Notes: generated from the sequence alone by a model not told the origin. 44,111 nucleotides of DNA from Odoribacter sp. OttesenSCG-928-L07 (GCA_030265965.1 JAJDHA010000008.1:1-44111); one strand, 5' to 3'. Numbered from the stretch's first letter, positions 34,998-44,111 are shown. Made by a program: numbers and translations.

Positions 34998-37277
34998 ATG
35001 AAAAAAATATTAATAATAATAAGTATAATTTTCCCTGTTTATCTTTTTGGTCAAAATGTTACCGGTACTGTTTATGAAAAAACCGGCGAAAACGAAGCTC
35101 CAATTCCCGGAGTAAATGTTTATTGGGTGAATACTACAATTGGAACAGCAACCAATTTAGAGGGAAAATTTAAAATAGAAAGACCGTCTAAAGATTATAA
35201 ACAGCTTGTTATTAGCTATGTTGGATATGATAATGATACTATTTCCATTGATAAAAAAGAAAAAGATTTGGAGATAGTTTTGACAATGAACAAAGAGTTG
35301 CAAACTTTTGAAGTTGTTAGTCGCGCTCCCGGAGCACACATCTCGCGCCTTGAAGCAATGACTGTTGTTGAAATTACCGGCACTGAATTATGTAAAGCCG
35401 CTTGCTGTAATCTCGGCGAAAGTTTCGAAACAAACGCTTCTGTTGATGTACATTATAGTGATGCTGTTACAGGAGCAAAACAAATTCAATTACTCGGCTT
35501 GTCAGGAACTTACGTTCAACTGATGACCGAAAATGTTCCGAACTTGTATGGATTAGCACAACCTTACGGCTTGTCGTATATTCCGGGAACTTGGATGAAA
35601 TCAATTTCTATTTCTAAAGGTTCCGCTGCTGTTTTAGATGGGTTTTCTTCATTGGCAGGACAAATTAATACTCAAACCAAAGATCCTGATGATGGTGAAC
35701 GTCTTATTGTCAATGGACTAATAAACAGCATGCTAAAATATGAAGCAAATGTTGTAACAAGGTTTAAAATTACCAACAAACTTTCTACAAATATATTGCT
35801 TCATGCTGAAAATAATTCAACTGCTCACGATGGCAATGGCGACGGATTTGTTGATGCACCTATGATTACTCAATTTAATTTGATGAACAAATGGAAATAT
35901 AGAATCAATGAAGGCAGCATGATAATGTTCGGTATAAAGGGTTTGTACGAAGATCGTCGCGGCGGTCAAGTCGATTACTACAATACTGAAAATAATTCTG
36001 ATTTATATGGAATTGACATTAAAACAAAACGTTTGGAAGGATTGCTAAAAGGCGGTCATGAATTTGCAAACAATAATTTTAATGTTGCTTTGAAATCAAC
36101 CGCTTCTTACCATGAACAAAAATCGTTCTACGGTAAGAATAGATACGATGCAACACAAACCAGCGTTTATGTAAATACTGTATTCCAAGGAGTTTTCGCT
36201 AATAATCCTGAGCATTCATTCTCAACCGGACTCAGTTTTGCTTACGATAATTATGTAGAAGAGCTACACATTAATACGGTTGCAAACGCTCCTGAATCTC
36301 CTTTTGGAGGTGCATCATTGAATGATACAACTATGACAACTAAGGAAATTGTTCCGGGAGCATATTTTCAATATACTTTTAATAAAGAAAAGTTTCCTAC
36401 AATAATTGCCGGTCTCCGTGGAGATTATCACAATGAATACGGATTTTTTGTTACTCCTCGATTACATGTAAGATACAATATTAATGATAAAAATATCATA
36501 AGAGCTTCTGCCGGAATGGGATATAAAACACCCAGAATAATTTCTGAAAATACTTCTTTGCTCGCCAGCTCAAAACAAATTTTTGTGCTTGGAAATCTTG
36601 ATATGGAAAAAGCTTGGAATTACGGAATTAATTATACAAGGTACTTTACTATCAACGATAAAGAATTAGTTTTAAACGCTGAGGTTTATCGTTCAGATTT
36701 TGTTAATCAGATAATTACAGATATGGATCAAGATTACAGATTTGTTTATTTCTATAATCTTGACGGAAAATCTTATTCCAATGTTTTTCAAGTAGAAGTT
36801 AATTACGAATTAATTCGAGGTTTGGATATGGTTCTGGCATTCAGATATCAAGATGTTAAAGTTACTGAAATGAACAAAGGTCTGGAAAGAAAACCAATGG
36901 TAAATCGTTATAAAGGTTTGATAAACTTATCTTACGGAACTCGTATGGATAAATGGCGTTTTGATTTTACCACTCAATTCAATGGCGACCAAAGGTTACC
37001 TATTCCTGATTATTCTGTTGGCGGTTCTTCAATTCCTGAATGGTCAGGAGATTTAAAAGATAATTCTCCGATGTATGTTATTCTCAATGCACAAGTTACA
37101 AAGAATTTCAAAAATTGGAGTGTTTACATAGGTGGCGAAAACCTTACAAATTACAAACAAAATAATCCTATTATCGGTGCAGATAATCCTTTTTCCGAAT
37201 ATTTCGATTCTTCAAGAGTTTGGGGTCCAATTCATGGAATTATGGGATATATTGGTTTCCGTGTAAACATAAATTAA
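34998..37277 (+). CDS. TonB-dependent outer membrane receptor with carboxypeptidase-like (CarboxypepD_reg) N-domain
   Basis: GTVYEKTGENEAPIPGVNVYWVNTTIGTATNLEGKFKI; plug domain LCKAACCNLGESFETNASVDVHYSDAVTGAKQIQLLGLSGTYVQLMTENVPN; beta-barrel C-terminus. Confidence 0.92.
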   Translation: MKKILIIISIIFPVYLFGQNVTGTVYEKTGENEAPIPGVNVYWVNTTIGTATNLEGKFKIERPSKDYKQLVISYVGYDNDTISIDKKEKDLEIVLTMNKELQTFEVVSRAPGAHISRLEAMTVVEITGTELCKAACCNLGESFETNASVDVHYSDAVTGAKQIQLLGLSGTYVQLMTENVPNLYGLAQPYGLSYIPGTWMKSISISKGSAAVLDGFSSLAGQINTQTKDPDDGERLIVNGLINSMLKYEANVVTRFKITNKLSTNILLHAENNSTAHDGNGDGFVDAPMITQFNLMNKWKYRINEGSMIMFGIKGLYEDRRGGQVDYYNTENNSDLYGIDIKTKRLEGLLKGGHEFANNNFNVALKSTASYHEQKSFYGKNRYDATQTSVYVNTVFQGVFANNPEHSFSTGLSFAYDNYVEELHINTVANAPESPFGGASLNDTTMTTKEIVPGAYFQYTFNKEKFPTIIAGLRGDYHNEYGFFVTPRLHVRYNINDKNIIRASAGMGYKTPRIISENTSLLASSKQIFVLGNLDMEKAWNYGINYTRYFTINDKELVLNAEVYRSDFVNQIITDMDQDYRFVYFYNLDGKSYSNVFQVEVNYELIRGLDMVLAFRYQDVKVTEMNKGLERKPMVNRYKGLINLSYGTRMDKWRFDFTTQFNGDQRLPIPDYSVGGSSIPEWSGDLKDNSPMYVILNAQVTKNFKNWSVYIGGENLTNYKQNNPIIGADNPFSEYFDSSRVWGPIHGIMGYIGFRVNIN

Positions 37278-37448
37278 TGTAGGAGTTTTTTGTGGATAAA
37301 GTCGGAAAATGGATAAAGTCGATAAAATGGATAAAGAGAAGTAAACTTTATATGTTTTATTCTTATGTGCAATTGTAAATTCTAATATTCTGTTCAAATG
37401 TTATAAAAAAATATTAAATAAAATTATTAACCAATAAAAATTAAAGTT

Positions 37449-37901
37449 ATGAAAAAGTTAAGTTTCTTATTAGCAGGTTTATTTGTTTTTGGTGCTTTAA
37501 ACCTAAGCGCACAAAATGCTGATGTTCAAAAAGTGCAAAAAACAGCTGAAGGTCAAAAAGTTGAAAAAGCAGATACTCACAAAGGTTGCTGTTCTGCATC
37601 CAGTTCAACAAAAGAATGTTTAACATACTCAAAAGAGGTGAAAGCAAAAAAAGGCGAAAAATTACTATTAATTAAAGCCGATGTTGACTGCAACAACTGT
37701 AAAAGCAAAATCGAAAAACAAATGTCTTATGCAAAGGGCGTTAAAGATGTTAAAGCAGATGTAACTACAAAAGCAGTAACGATTGCTTATGATCCTAAAA
37801 AAACTGACGAAGCAGCTCTTTTAAAAGAGGTTCAAAAGTTGAATATGGGTGGAGAAATAGTTCGTGTAAAAGAATGTTCTTCAAACTGTAGCAATCATTA
37901 A
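37449..37901 (+). CDS. Secreted heavy-metal-associated (HMA) domain protein
   Basis: Signal peptide MKKLSFLLAGLFVFGALNLSAQ; KADVDCNNCKSKIEKQMSYAKGVKDVKADVTTKAVTIAYDPKKTDEAALLKEVQKL; extra CC and CSSNC motifs. Confidence 0.88.
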   Translation: MKKLSFLLAGLFVFGALNLSAQNADVQKVQKTAEGQKVEKADTHKGCCSASSSTKECLTYSKEVKAKKGEKLLLIKADVDCNNCKSKIEKQMSYAKGVKDVKADVTTKAVTIAYDPKKTDEAALLKEVQKLNMGGEIVRVKECSSNCSNH

Positions 37902-37937
37902 GAGTTAAGTAGAAAATTTCAATTTCGAAATTATTTA

Positions 37938-37979
37938 AGGATGTATTGAAAACCGACACAAGGGTTTTTGGTACATCCT
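37938..37979 (+). terminator. Intrinsic terminator downstream of HMA gene
   Basis: AGGATGTA (37938-37945) pairs with TACATCCT (37972-37979); inner stem AAAACC/GGTTTT; followed by atttttattta. Confidence 0.7.
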
Positions 37980-38056
37980 ATTTTTATTTATAAGCTAATA
38001 ATGTTATTAATGCTTGTGCCATGAATTTTTTTGTTGAAATGATAAATAAAATATAC

Positions 38057-38064
38057 TATTTTTG
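38057..38064 (+). promoter_or_regulatory. -7 box TATTTTTG upstream of TPR-HTH regulator
   Basis: TAnnTTTG match 17 nt before ATG at 38082. Confidence 0.5.
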
Positions 38065-38081
38065 TAAGGCAAAATATTCTT

Positions 38082-39875
38082 ATGAAGATTTCAAAGATAT
38101 ATATTGGCTTAATAAGCTTATTCTTACTGTGTTTCACAAAAATTGAAGCGCAAAACGAAGCAATTGATACAGCATTTCTTCATCATCACATCACTTCATC
38201 ACACTTCGAATATGACTTTCTACCAGATAGTCTCCGCTTAAAAATAAATCAAAAGAATAACAATGATTCTATACTCATTGAGTCTTTAATATCTGTAAGT
38301 GATATTTTAGTTGACCTTCGCGAATATAGTATGTTAAAATCATTGGCTGAGGAAATCATGCTTCTTTCCGAAAAACACAATTTTCAGTATGGAATAACTC
38401 TTAGCGACTATTATCTTTCTGCATTTTATTTAAACATAGATGATTATAGCAAAAGCATTGATCATTTAACAAAAGCGTATTCGAACATAAATAATGTTAA
38501 AGACTGTAGAGAAAAGTCCATATTATTTTTGCGTATTCATTTAGCGTTTAGTGTTTATTATCATCGATTATCAATGCTTCCGCAAGCTTTAGAACATGTG
38601 CATCAGGCAATGGAGATAAACGCTGAACTAAATATTTTAAAATATGAAATAACATGTTTGAACAATCTTGCAGGTATTTATGCAGATATTGATAATCCAA
38701 ATAGAAGCATAAATATTCTTAGATCATTACAGAAAAATCCAAACTTAACAAAACAAGATTTGTTTTTGATAAATGTTAATATTGGAATATTATTTTCTCG
38801 GCAAAACCAACATGATTCCGCGTTGACATATTTCAATTATGCAAAACAGTCTGTAAGTACATATAAAGACGAAATGACTCTTTTATACATGATGGGGAAT
38901 ACTTATTTAAGTGAAGGTGATACTGATAAAGCTCTTAAATATTTGCACGAAAGCATATCCTTAGAAAATGCCCCGAATAATACAGATACATATTCATTAA
39001 GCGTAATTAGACTTGCAAATTTATATTCAAATTTAGAAGAAAATGATTCAGCTTTGTATTATATCAATATGGTTATGGATGATATATCTTCATTATCTTT
39101 AAAATGTAATGGGCTCTATATCAAATCAAATATTTTAAAAAATTTAGGAAGATATGAAGAATGTGCAGAAGTTCTTGAAGAGTATATTAGCTTAAGTGAT
39201 AGCTTAAATGATATAAAAAATGTTTCAAAAACAAGTCAGATGATGTTTGATTATGAAAAGAAACAAGAGAAAATGCAAGCGGAGATTGATCATTATATTA
39301 TTGAAGCAGAATACAATGAAGAAAGAAACAAATTAATAATATTATGTATTTCATCATTAATGGGAGTTATTATTGTTTTATTATTATTTAGTAGGAATAG
39401 AATAATATTAAAAAACAAAAAAGAATCCGAGTCTATACTAAAAGATCAGTTAGAGTTAAGGAACAAAGAGTTAACCACAAAGATTATGCTTCAACTACAA
39501 AAGAATGAAGTTATTGAAGAAATTATAAAAATTATTAATGACACTAATAAGAGCAGTGAAAATATGTATAATAAGAAGCATATATCAAATAAATTAAGAA
39601 ACTTAAAAGAAAATAGTTCTTGGAGCGACTTTGATTATGGCTTTATTAAAGTTCATCAAACCTTTTATGACAAGCTTTTAAGAGAATTTCCCGATTTAAG
39701 TCTGAGTGAAAGACGTTTATGTGCTTTAATTAAATTAAACCTCAACACAAAAGAAATAGCAACCATAACAAATTTAAGTCCGGATAGCGTTAGAGTTGCG
39801 CGTACCCGTTTAAGAAAAAAACTTAATCTTACACATTCTGAAATTCCTCTCTCAACTTTTTTTGCAAACTACTAA
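38082..39875 (+). CDS. TPR-repeat transmembrane regulator with C-terminal LuxR-like HTH
   Basis: Signal peptide, TPR-like repeats, TM LIILCISSLMGVIIVLLLF, coiled coil, C-terminal LSLSERRLCALIKLNLNTKEIATITNLSPDSVRVARTRLRKKLNL. Confidence 0.87.
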   Translation: MKISKIYIGLISLFLLCFTKIEAQNEAIDTAFLHHHITSSHFEYDFLPDSLRLKINQKNNNDSILIESLISVSDILVDLREYSMLKSLAEEIMLLSEKHNFQYGITLSDYYLSAFYLNIDDYSKSIDHLTKAYSNINNVKDCREKSILFLRIHLAFSVYYHRLSMLPQALEHVHQAMEINAELNILKYEITCLNNLAGIYADIDNPNRSINILRSLQKNPNLTKQDLFLINVNIGILFSRQNQHDSALTYFNYAKQSVSTYKDEMTLLYMMGNTYLSEGDTDKALKYLHESISLENAPNNTDTYSLSVIRLANLYSNLEENDSALYYINMVMDDISSLSLKCNGLYIKSNILKNLGRYEECAEVLEEYISLSDSLNDIKNVSKTSQMMFDYEKKQEKMQAEIDHYIIEAEYNEERNKLIILCISSLMGVIIVLLLFSRNRIILKNKKESESILKDQLELRNKELTTKIMLQLQKNEVIEEIIKIINDTNKSSENMYNKKHISNKLRNLKENSSWSDFDYGFIKVHQTFYDKLLREFPDLSLSERRLCALIKLNLNTKEIATITNLSPDSVRVARTRLRKKLNLTHSEIPLSTFFANY

Positions 39876-39929
39876 ATATTGCTATATATTTTTATTTTTA
39901 AATCTTATTATCAATATTTTAATTTAAAA

Positions 39930-39981
39930 TTGTTTCCTTATTTTTTTTTATAATTTGAATTTGTTTCCTTTTTGTTTCCTT
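39930..39981 (+). repeat. Three direct repeats TTGTTTCCTT in the intergenic region before the T9SS cargo gene
   Basis: Exact copies at 39930-39939, 39961-39970 and 39972-39981. Confidence 0.75.
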
Positions 39982-40059
39982 ATATAAATATATGTATATG
40001 GAGAATATTCAATAGATTTGTCAAAATTTTCAAAAATTAATCAATTTAAATAAAAAGAA

Positions 40060-42936
40060 ATGAAAAAAACAATTCTACTATTAAGTGTATTTATTTTGAG
40101 CATTGTATCTTTAAATGCTCAAGAAAACGTGAGAGCCGGTCAAATTCATGATTTAGGTTCTGAACTTTTTATTATGGACGTATCGTCAAACGGCGAATAT
40201 GTTGTTGGATATCAGATGGGAGGCGCATATTCAGTATTGTGGACAGAAAGTGGTGGTTCGCAAAACATTTATTCAGAAGGTGGATGCATGGCATTTGCCG
40301 TTGCTAACAATGGAGTTTTTGCTGGGCAATTTTTTGACCCGAACATTACATATTTTGATTGGGAAGGAAATGAATTACCTCTTTTAACTGCTGGTTATTA
40401 TCAAGATGGCCAGTGGGTAAGTCTTGGAATTAGGCCCGAATTAGATCCTGTTGAAGAAATGAACGGAAGTATGGTTGATGGAATTTCTGATGACGGAACT
40501 ATAATGGCTGGCGCAATGTATAGTCAAAACTGGCAAATTTATCCAACTGTTTGGACTAATGGCGTTTACGAAGAGTTAGAATGTGAAATGATTGGTCAAG
40601 GAGGAAGAGTTCAAGCTTTATCCGGTGATGGCAGCGTTGCTGCAGGCTGGGTTGCTCCATATAATACAAGAATACCTGCAGTTTGGGTCAATGGCGAACT
40701 TAGAATAATGACTATTAATGGAATGATTCATGTTGGAGAATGTTTAGGAGTTAGTTCAAATGGACGTTATGTTGGTATGTGTATTAATAATTTGGGTGCA
40801 ATTTATGATGTACAAGAAGACAAATTAAATATCATAGGAAAAGGCAAAAATGCTTTTAGTGCAAGCGTTAATGATGTTTCTGATGACGGAATTGCAATAG
40901 GTTATAACCAAATGGGTATGCTATTTGATCGCGAAGCTTTTATCTATCATGAAAGAATGGGAATGGTTAATCTTAAAGAATATTTAATAAGTTTGGGTGT
41001 TGAAGGTGCAGAATATGCCGGAATTGAATGTCCAATTGCTATTTCAGCAGACGGCACAAGAATAGTTGGTTTCGGATCATCTTTTAATGGATTTGTTATT
41101 GATGTAGAACATAATATCTCAGGTTATTATTCACCAAAAGATTTAAGCGTTATTGAAACTTCTTTCAGAGAAATGAAATTAGAATGGACAGCAGCTAATA
41201 ACGATCCGGAAAATACATTGAGTGGTTATAATATTTACTGTAACGGCAACAAAGTAAATCCAACAATAATTACAACCACCTCATATACAGATAATATTAC
41301 AGAAGATGGCATTTATAATTATTATGTAGCAGCAGTTTGGAATGAAGTAAATGAGTCTGCACCAACAAATAACGTTAAAGTATGCTCAGGAATATTACCT
41401 CTACCTTTCTTCGAAGAATTTAATTCAATGGACTTTGTTACAAATCTTTGGACAATACAACCTATGGCTGAAGAAAGATGGTTAATGTTTGATTATGTAG
41501 GAATTGTACCTCCAGCTGTTAGTTATGCAACTGTTTCAGGAACATATAGCGAGAGTTTAACATCTGCTTTTATTGATGCAACAGAGGCTGAGGAATTATT
41601 CTTATCATTTAATTTAAGTATTCCTACAGCAAGTAATGATAATACAAAAGATCTTTTTAAACTTGAAATATTTGATGGTAATGAATGGAACACCATTGAA
41701 GAGTTTTATCCTTTGATCAATGAATGGGGAGCATTTGTTCCTAAACAGTACGATATTACAAATATCGCAGCCGGAAAAACTATTAGAATAAGATTTACAG
41801 CTATTGGAAACAACTCCGAAGGAGAAAACATGTATTGGTCGGTTGACAACATCAATGTTTTTTCTCCTGAAAATGCGTTCACTCTCGAAGTTCCTCGTCG
41901 TGTTACTGCACATAAATCTGATGATGGTACTGTTCATGTAAATTGGGCTGACCCAGGTAGATTGGCAACATTATCTTATCTTGAAAGCGATTATTTAGTT
42001 GATGGAATAGGTAATGAAGGAGTTCCATTTATGGTTGCAAATAAATTTGAAGCTAATGATTTAAAAGGCTATGATGGCTATTATTTGGAATCAATATCTG
42101 CATATCTTACCGGTGCAGTGTCTAGTCCTTCCACATTTAAGTTAGCTGTATTTTTAGGTAAAGAAAGAATAGTTGACCAAGATATTGACAATTACACTCA
42201 GTACGAATGGAATACCTTTAATTTACTCGAGCCAATACTTATTACAAAAGAAATCGACCAAGATCTTTACTTCGGTATTGAAGTTGTAAGTCACCAAGAA
42301 GGTGATCTTCCACTTGGTGTTTGCGACAGACCGATGCTTGATTGGGAAAATATGTTATACAGCTATGAAGGTCGTTCTAATATTTACTCTGAAGATGGAG
42401 GACAAACATGGGGTACTCTTTCTGAATTTGATCTCTTCTACTCTTGTGGTTTAAAAGCTCATCTTATTGGTGCCGAAAATCCACAAGCTAAAGAGAGACT
42501 TATGGGATATATCGTATATCGTGAAGGAGAATCTTTACTGGGTATGGATTGGCTTGGAAATAAAAATCTTACCGCTCTTAATAATTTTACCGACACAACT
42601 TCTAATGTAAATGAAAAAGCTTGTTATCAAGTAACTGCATATTATACAGTTCAACAAGAATCTGAATCTACACAATTTTGTCTTGGTGATGAAATCGGTG
42701 GTATTACAACAGTTAATACAGAAAATCAATATGTTGTTTATCCTAACCCAACGTCAGATATTATAAATATTAAAGGCAATTTTACTAATGCTACACTTTA
42801 TAGTGCAGATGGTAGAATTTTGATGAAAACATCAGAAAGCTTAATAAATCTTAACAAATATCCAAGAGGTGTTTATTTTATTAAAATTAATTCTGAAAAT
42901 AATACTTCTGAAACCCAGAAGATTATAAAATATTAA
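40060..42936 (+). CDS. T9SS type A sorting domain-containing secreted protein (HAF-like repeats, Fn3, choice-of-anchor J-like)
   Basis: Signal peptide; SxDGxxxxG repeats; Fn3-like DLSVIETSFREMKLEWTAANN; FFEEFNSMDFVTNLWTIQ...; C-terminal VYPNPTSDIINIKGNFTNATLYSADGRILMKTSESLINLNKYPRGVYFIKINSENNTSETQKIIKY. Confidence 0.9.
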   Translation: MKKTILLLSVFILSIVSLNAQENVRAGQIHDLGSELFIMDVSSNGEYVVGYQMGGAYSVLWTESGGSQNIYSEGGCMAFAVANNGVFAGQFFDPNITYFDWEGNELPLLTAGYYQDGQWVSLGIRPELDPVEEMNGSMVDGISDDGTIMAGAMYSQNWQIYPTVWTNGVYEELECEMIGQGGRVQALSGDGSVAAGWVAPYNTRIPAVWVNGELRIMTINGMIHVGECLGVSSNGRYVGMCINNLGAIYDVQEDKLNIIGKGKNAFSASVNDVSDDGIAIGYNQMGMLFDREAFIYHERMGMVNLKEYLISLGVEGAEYAGIECPIAISADGTRIVGFGSSFNGFVIDVEHNISGYYSPKDLSVIETSFREMKLEWTAANNDPENTLSGYNIYCNGNKVNPTIITTTSYTDNITEDGIYNYYVAAVWNEVNESAPTNNVKVCSGILPLPFFEEFNSMDFVTNLWTIQPMAEERWLMFDYVGIVPPAVSYATVSGTYSESLTSAFIDATEAEELFLSFNLSIPTASNDNTKDLFKLEIFDGNEWNTIEEFYPLINEWGAFVPKQYDITNIAAGKTIRIRFTAIGNNSEGENMYWSVDNINVFSPENAFTLEVPRRVTAHKSDDGTVHVNWADPGRLATLSYLESDYLVDGIGNEGVPFMVANKFEANDLKGYDGYYLESISAYLTGAVSSPSTFKLAVFLGKERIVDQDIDNYTQYEWNTFNLLEPILITKEIDQDLYFGIEVVSHQEGDLPLGVCDRPMLDWENMLYSYEGRSNIYSEDGGQTWGTLSEFDLFYSCGLKAHLIGAENPQAKERLMGYIVYREGESLLGMDWLGNKNLTALNNFTDTTSNVNEKACYQVTAYYTVQQESESTQFCLGDEIGGITTVNTENQYVVYPNPTSDIINIKGNFTNATLYSADGRILMKTSESLINLNKYPRGVYFIKINSENNTSETQKIIKY

Positions 42937-42963
42937 TTATTTATCTCTAAAAAAACAGTAATG

Positions 42964-43005
42964 AATTGCCGTTTCTTGCATATTATAAGAAACGGCAATT
43001 TTTTT
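42964..43005 (+). terminator. Strong intrinsic terminator downstream of the T9SS cargo gene
   Basis: AATTGCCGTTTCTT / AAGAAACGGCAATT 14-bp perfect stem, 9-nt loop, followed by T-run. Confidence 0.92.
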
Positions 43006-43009
43006 AGAT

Positions 43010-43375
43010 ATGAATAACAGTCATGAATTAGGAAAACTCGGCGAAAACCTTGCAGCCGATTATTTAAAATCGCAAGGATATACAATAGTAGATCAAAATT
43101 GGAAAAGCGAAAGGTATGAAGTTGATATCATCTGTGTTAATAAAGAGAATATTGTTTTTGTTGAAGTAAAAACACACGACTCAAACAAATTATTTGATAT
43201 TCGAAAACTTGTAGATAAAGAAAAACAGAGAAAAATCACCCTCAGCGCCAATAGGTACGTTCGATGGAAAAATATTACACTTGATGTGCGCTTTGATATA
43301 ATTATCGTAATAAAACAAAAAGAAAATTATGATATTCAACATATTCCTGATGCGTTTTATTGCGTCCGCCGATAA
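43010..43375 (+). CDS. yraN: YraN family (UPF0102) endonuclease-like protein
   Basis: LGKLGENLAADYLKSQGYTIVDQNWKSERYEVDIICVNKENIVFVEVKTH...VDKEKQRKITLSANRYV. Confidence 0.93.
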   Translation: MNNSHELGKLGENLAADYLKSQGYTIVDQNWKSERYEVDIICVNKENIVFVEVKTHDSNKLFDIRKLVDKEKQRKITLSANRYVRWKNITLDVRFDIIIVIKQKENYDIQHIPDAFYCVRR

Positions 43376-43389
43376 TCTGTGCACACAGA

Positions 43390-43493
43390 TGACATAATTA
43401 CAAAATTACATAATCTACATATCATTATTAATAAAATTATTACAGATATAATACTATCAAATGTGTTAATTTTGTGATTTTGTAATTCTGTCA
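43390..43493. repeat. Imperfect inverted repeat pair bounding a ~104-bp intergenic element
   Basis: TGACATAATTACAAAATTAC (43390-43409) vs reverse complement of 43474-43493, TGACAGAATTACAAAATCAC: 18/20 identical. Confidence 0.75.
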
Positions 43494-43550
43494 TATTGCT
43501 TATTCTCAAAATCTTTCATTTTTTACCTTTCATCTTTCAACTAAAAGAAC

Positions 43551-43558
43551 TACTTTTG
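43551..43558 (+). promoter_or_regulatory. -7 box TACTTTTG upstream of the right-edge ORF
   Basis: TAnnTTTG match 14 nt before ATG at 43573. Confidence 0.6.
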
Positions 43559-43572
43559 CAAAATTTTTTAAG

Positions 43573-44111
43573 ATGACAAAAAACGACAAAGAAAATTCTT
43601 TACAGAAAAGATTTTCAAAAGATAAACAGGAAAATTCAGAAGATAATTCTTCATCATTACCAAGAAGAAGACCTCAAGTAAAAAGAGATGATAACATTCT
43701 TTCTTCTGACGATTATTCCATTTCTGAAACAGGAATTGAATATACTCCTAAAAGAAGACCAAGAATCGACGATAGAAGAAGTGACGACAGAAGAAGCGAT
43801 AGCAGGAGAAGTAATGAAAGACGAAGCGACGACAGACGAAACGATAATAGGAGAAGTAACGAAAGACGAAGCGACGAAAGACGAAGCGATAATAGGAGAA
43901 GCGACGATAGAAGAAATGACTCAACAAAACCGTATGACAGCGAAAGAAACTCTAGAAAACCTTATGGCGATAGAGACTCAAGGAAACAATACGGTGACAG
44001 AGAAGCTAAAAAACCTTACGGTGATAGAGATTCTAAGAAGCCATTCGACAAAGATTCGAGAAAACCTTATAACAACGATAGGGATTCTAAAAGATCATAC
44101 GACGATAAAGA
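43573..44111 (+). CDS. Partial protein with charged low-complexity N-terminus, possibly an rRNA pseudouridine synthase (RluB-like)
   Basis: MTKNDKENSLQKRFSKDKQ...DDRRSDDRRSDSRRSNERRSDDRR...RKPYGDRDSRKQYGDREAKKPYGDRDS, open to window end. Such extensions are seen on Bacteroidota pseudouridine synthases; catalytic domain not in window. Confidence 0.55.
   Translation, partial: MTKNDKENSLQKRFSKDKQENSEDNSSSLPRRRPQVKRDDNILSSDDYSISETGIEYTPKRRPRIDDRRSDDRRSDSRRSNERRSDDRRNDNRRSNERRSDERRSDNRRSDDRRNDSTKPYDSERNSRKPYGDRDSRKQYGDREAKKPYGDRDSKKPFDKDSRKPYNNDRDSKRSYDDK

Noticed and set aside
37293-37340. ggataaagtcg(g/a)taaaat imperfect tandem repeat after the TonB receptor stop
   Set aside because: Real but short, low-complexity and degenerate; no support for a function.

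Overview
AT-rich Bacteroidota (probably Bacteroidales) chromosomal window. More than half of it (1-23628, minus strand) is one edge-truncated open reading frame of at least 7,876 codons. The six-frame track omits it because it runs off the left edge. It encodes a secreted giant repeat protein: signal peptide, N-terminal beta-rich region, DUF11-like region, then two paralogous ~9-10.6 kb super-units. Each super-unit runs Ig/PKD-like region -> SprB-like repeats -> three cadherin-like (Big_9-type) domains -> Ig_7 (CHU_C-associated)-type repeats. Both the SprB and the Ig arrays show a higher-order period of four: about 1,017 bp per SprB quartet and about 905-936 bp per Ig quartet. A small secreted protein gene lies 12 bp upstream of the giant. 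The rest of the window holds: a solitary IS200/Y1-type transposase flanked by hairpin-forming inverted repeats; a membrane metallophosphoesterase with in-frame repeat insertions; rmuC; a flavodoxin-like lipoprotein; a GH3 beta-glucosidase; an AlkD-like DNA alkylation repair protein; an acyltransferase; a putative metal-handling cassette (His/Cys-rich protein, TonB-dependent receptor, HMA protein); a TPR-HTH regulator; a HAF/Fn3/T9SS-sorted secreted protein; a YraN-family protein; and the disordered N-terminus of a protein cut by the right edge. Several TAnnTTTG promoter boxes, terminators and Bacteroidota-type dispersed palindromic repeats are visible. No tRNA, rRNA or CRISPR array was recognised. 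All assignments come from manual reading; no database search was run.
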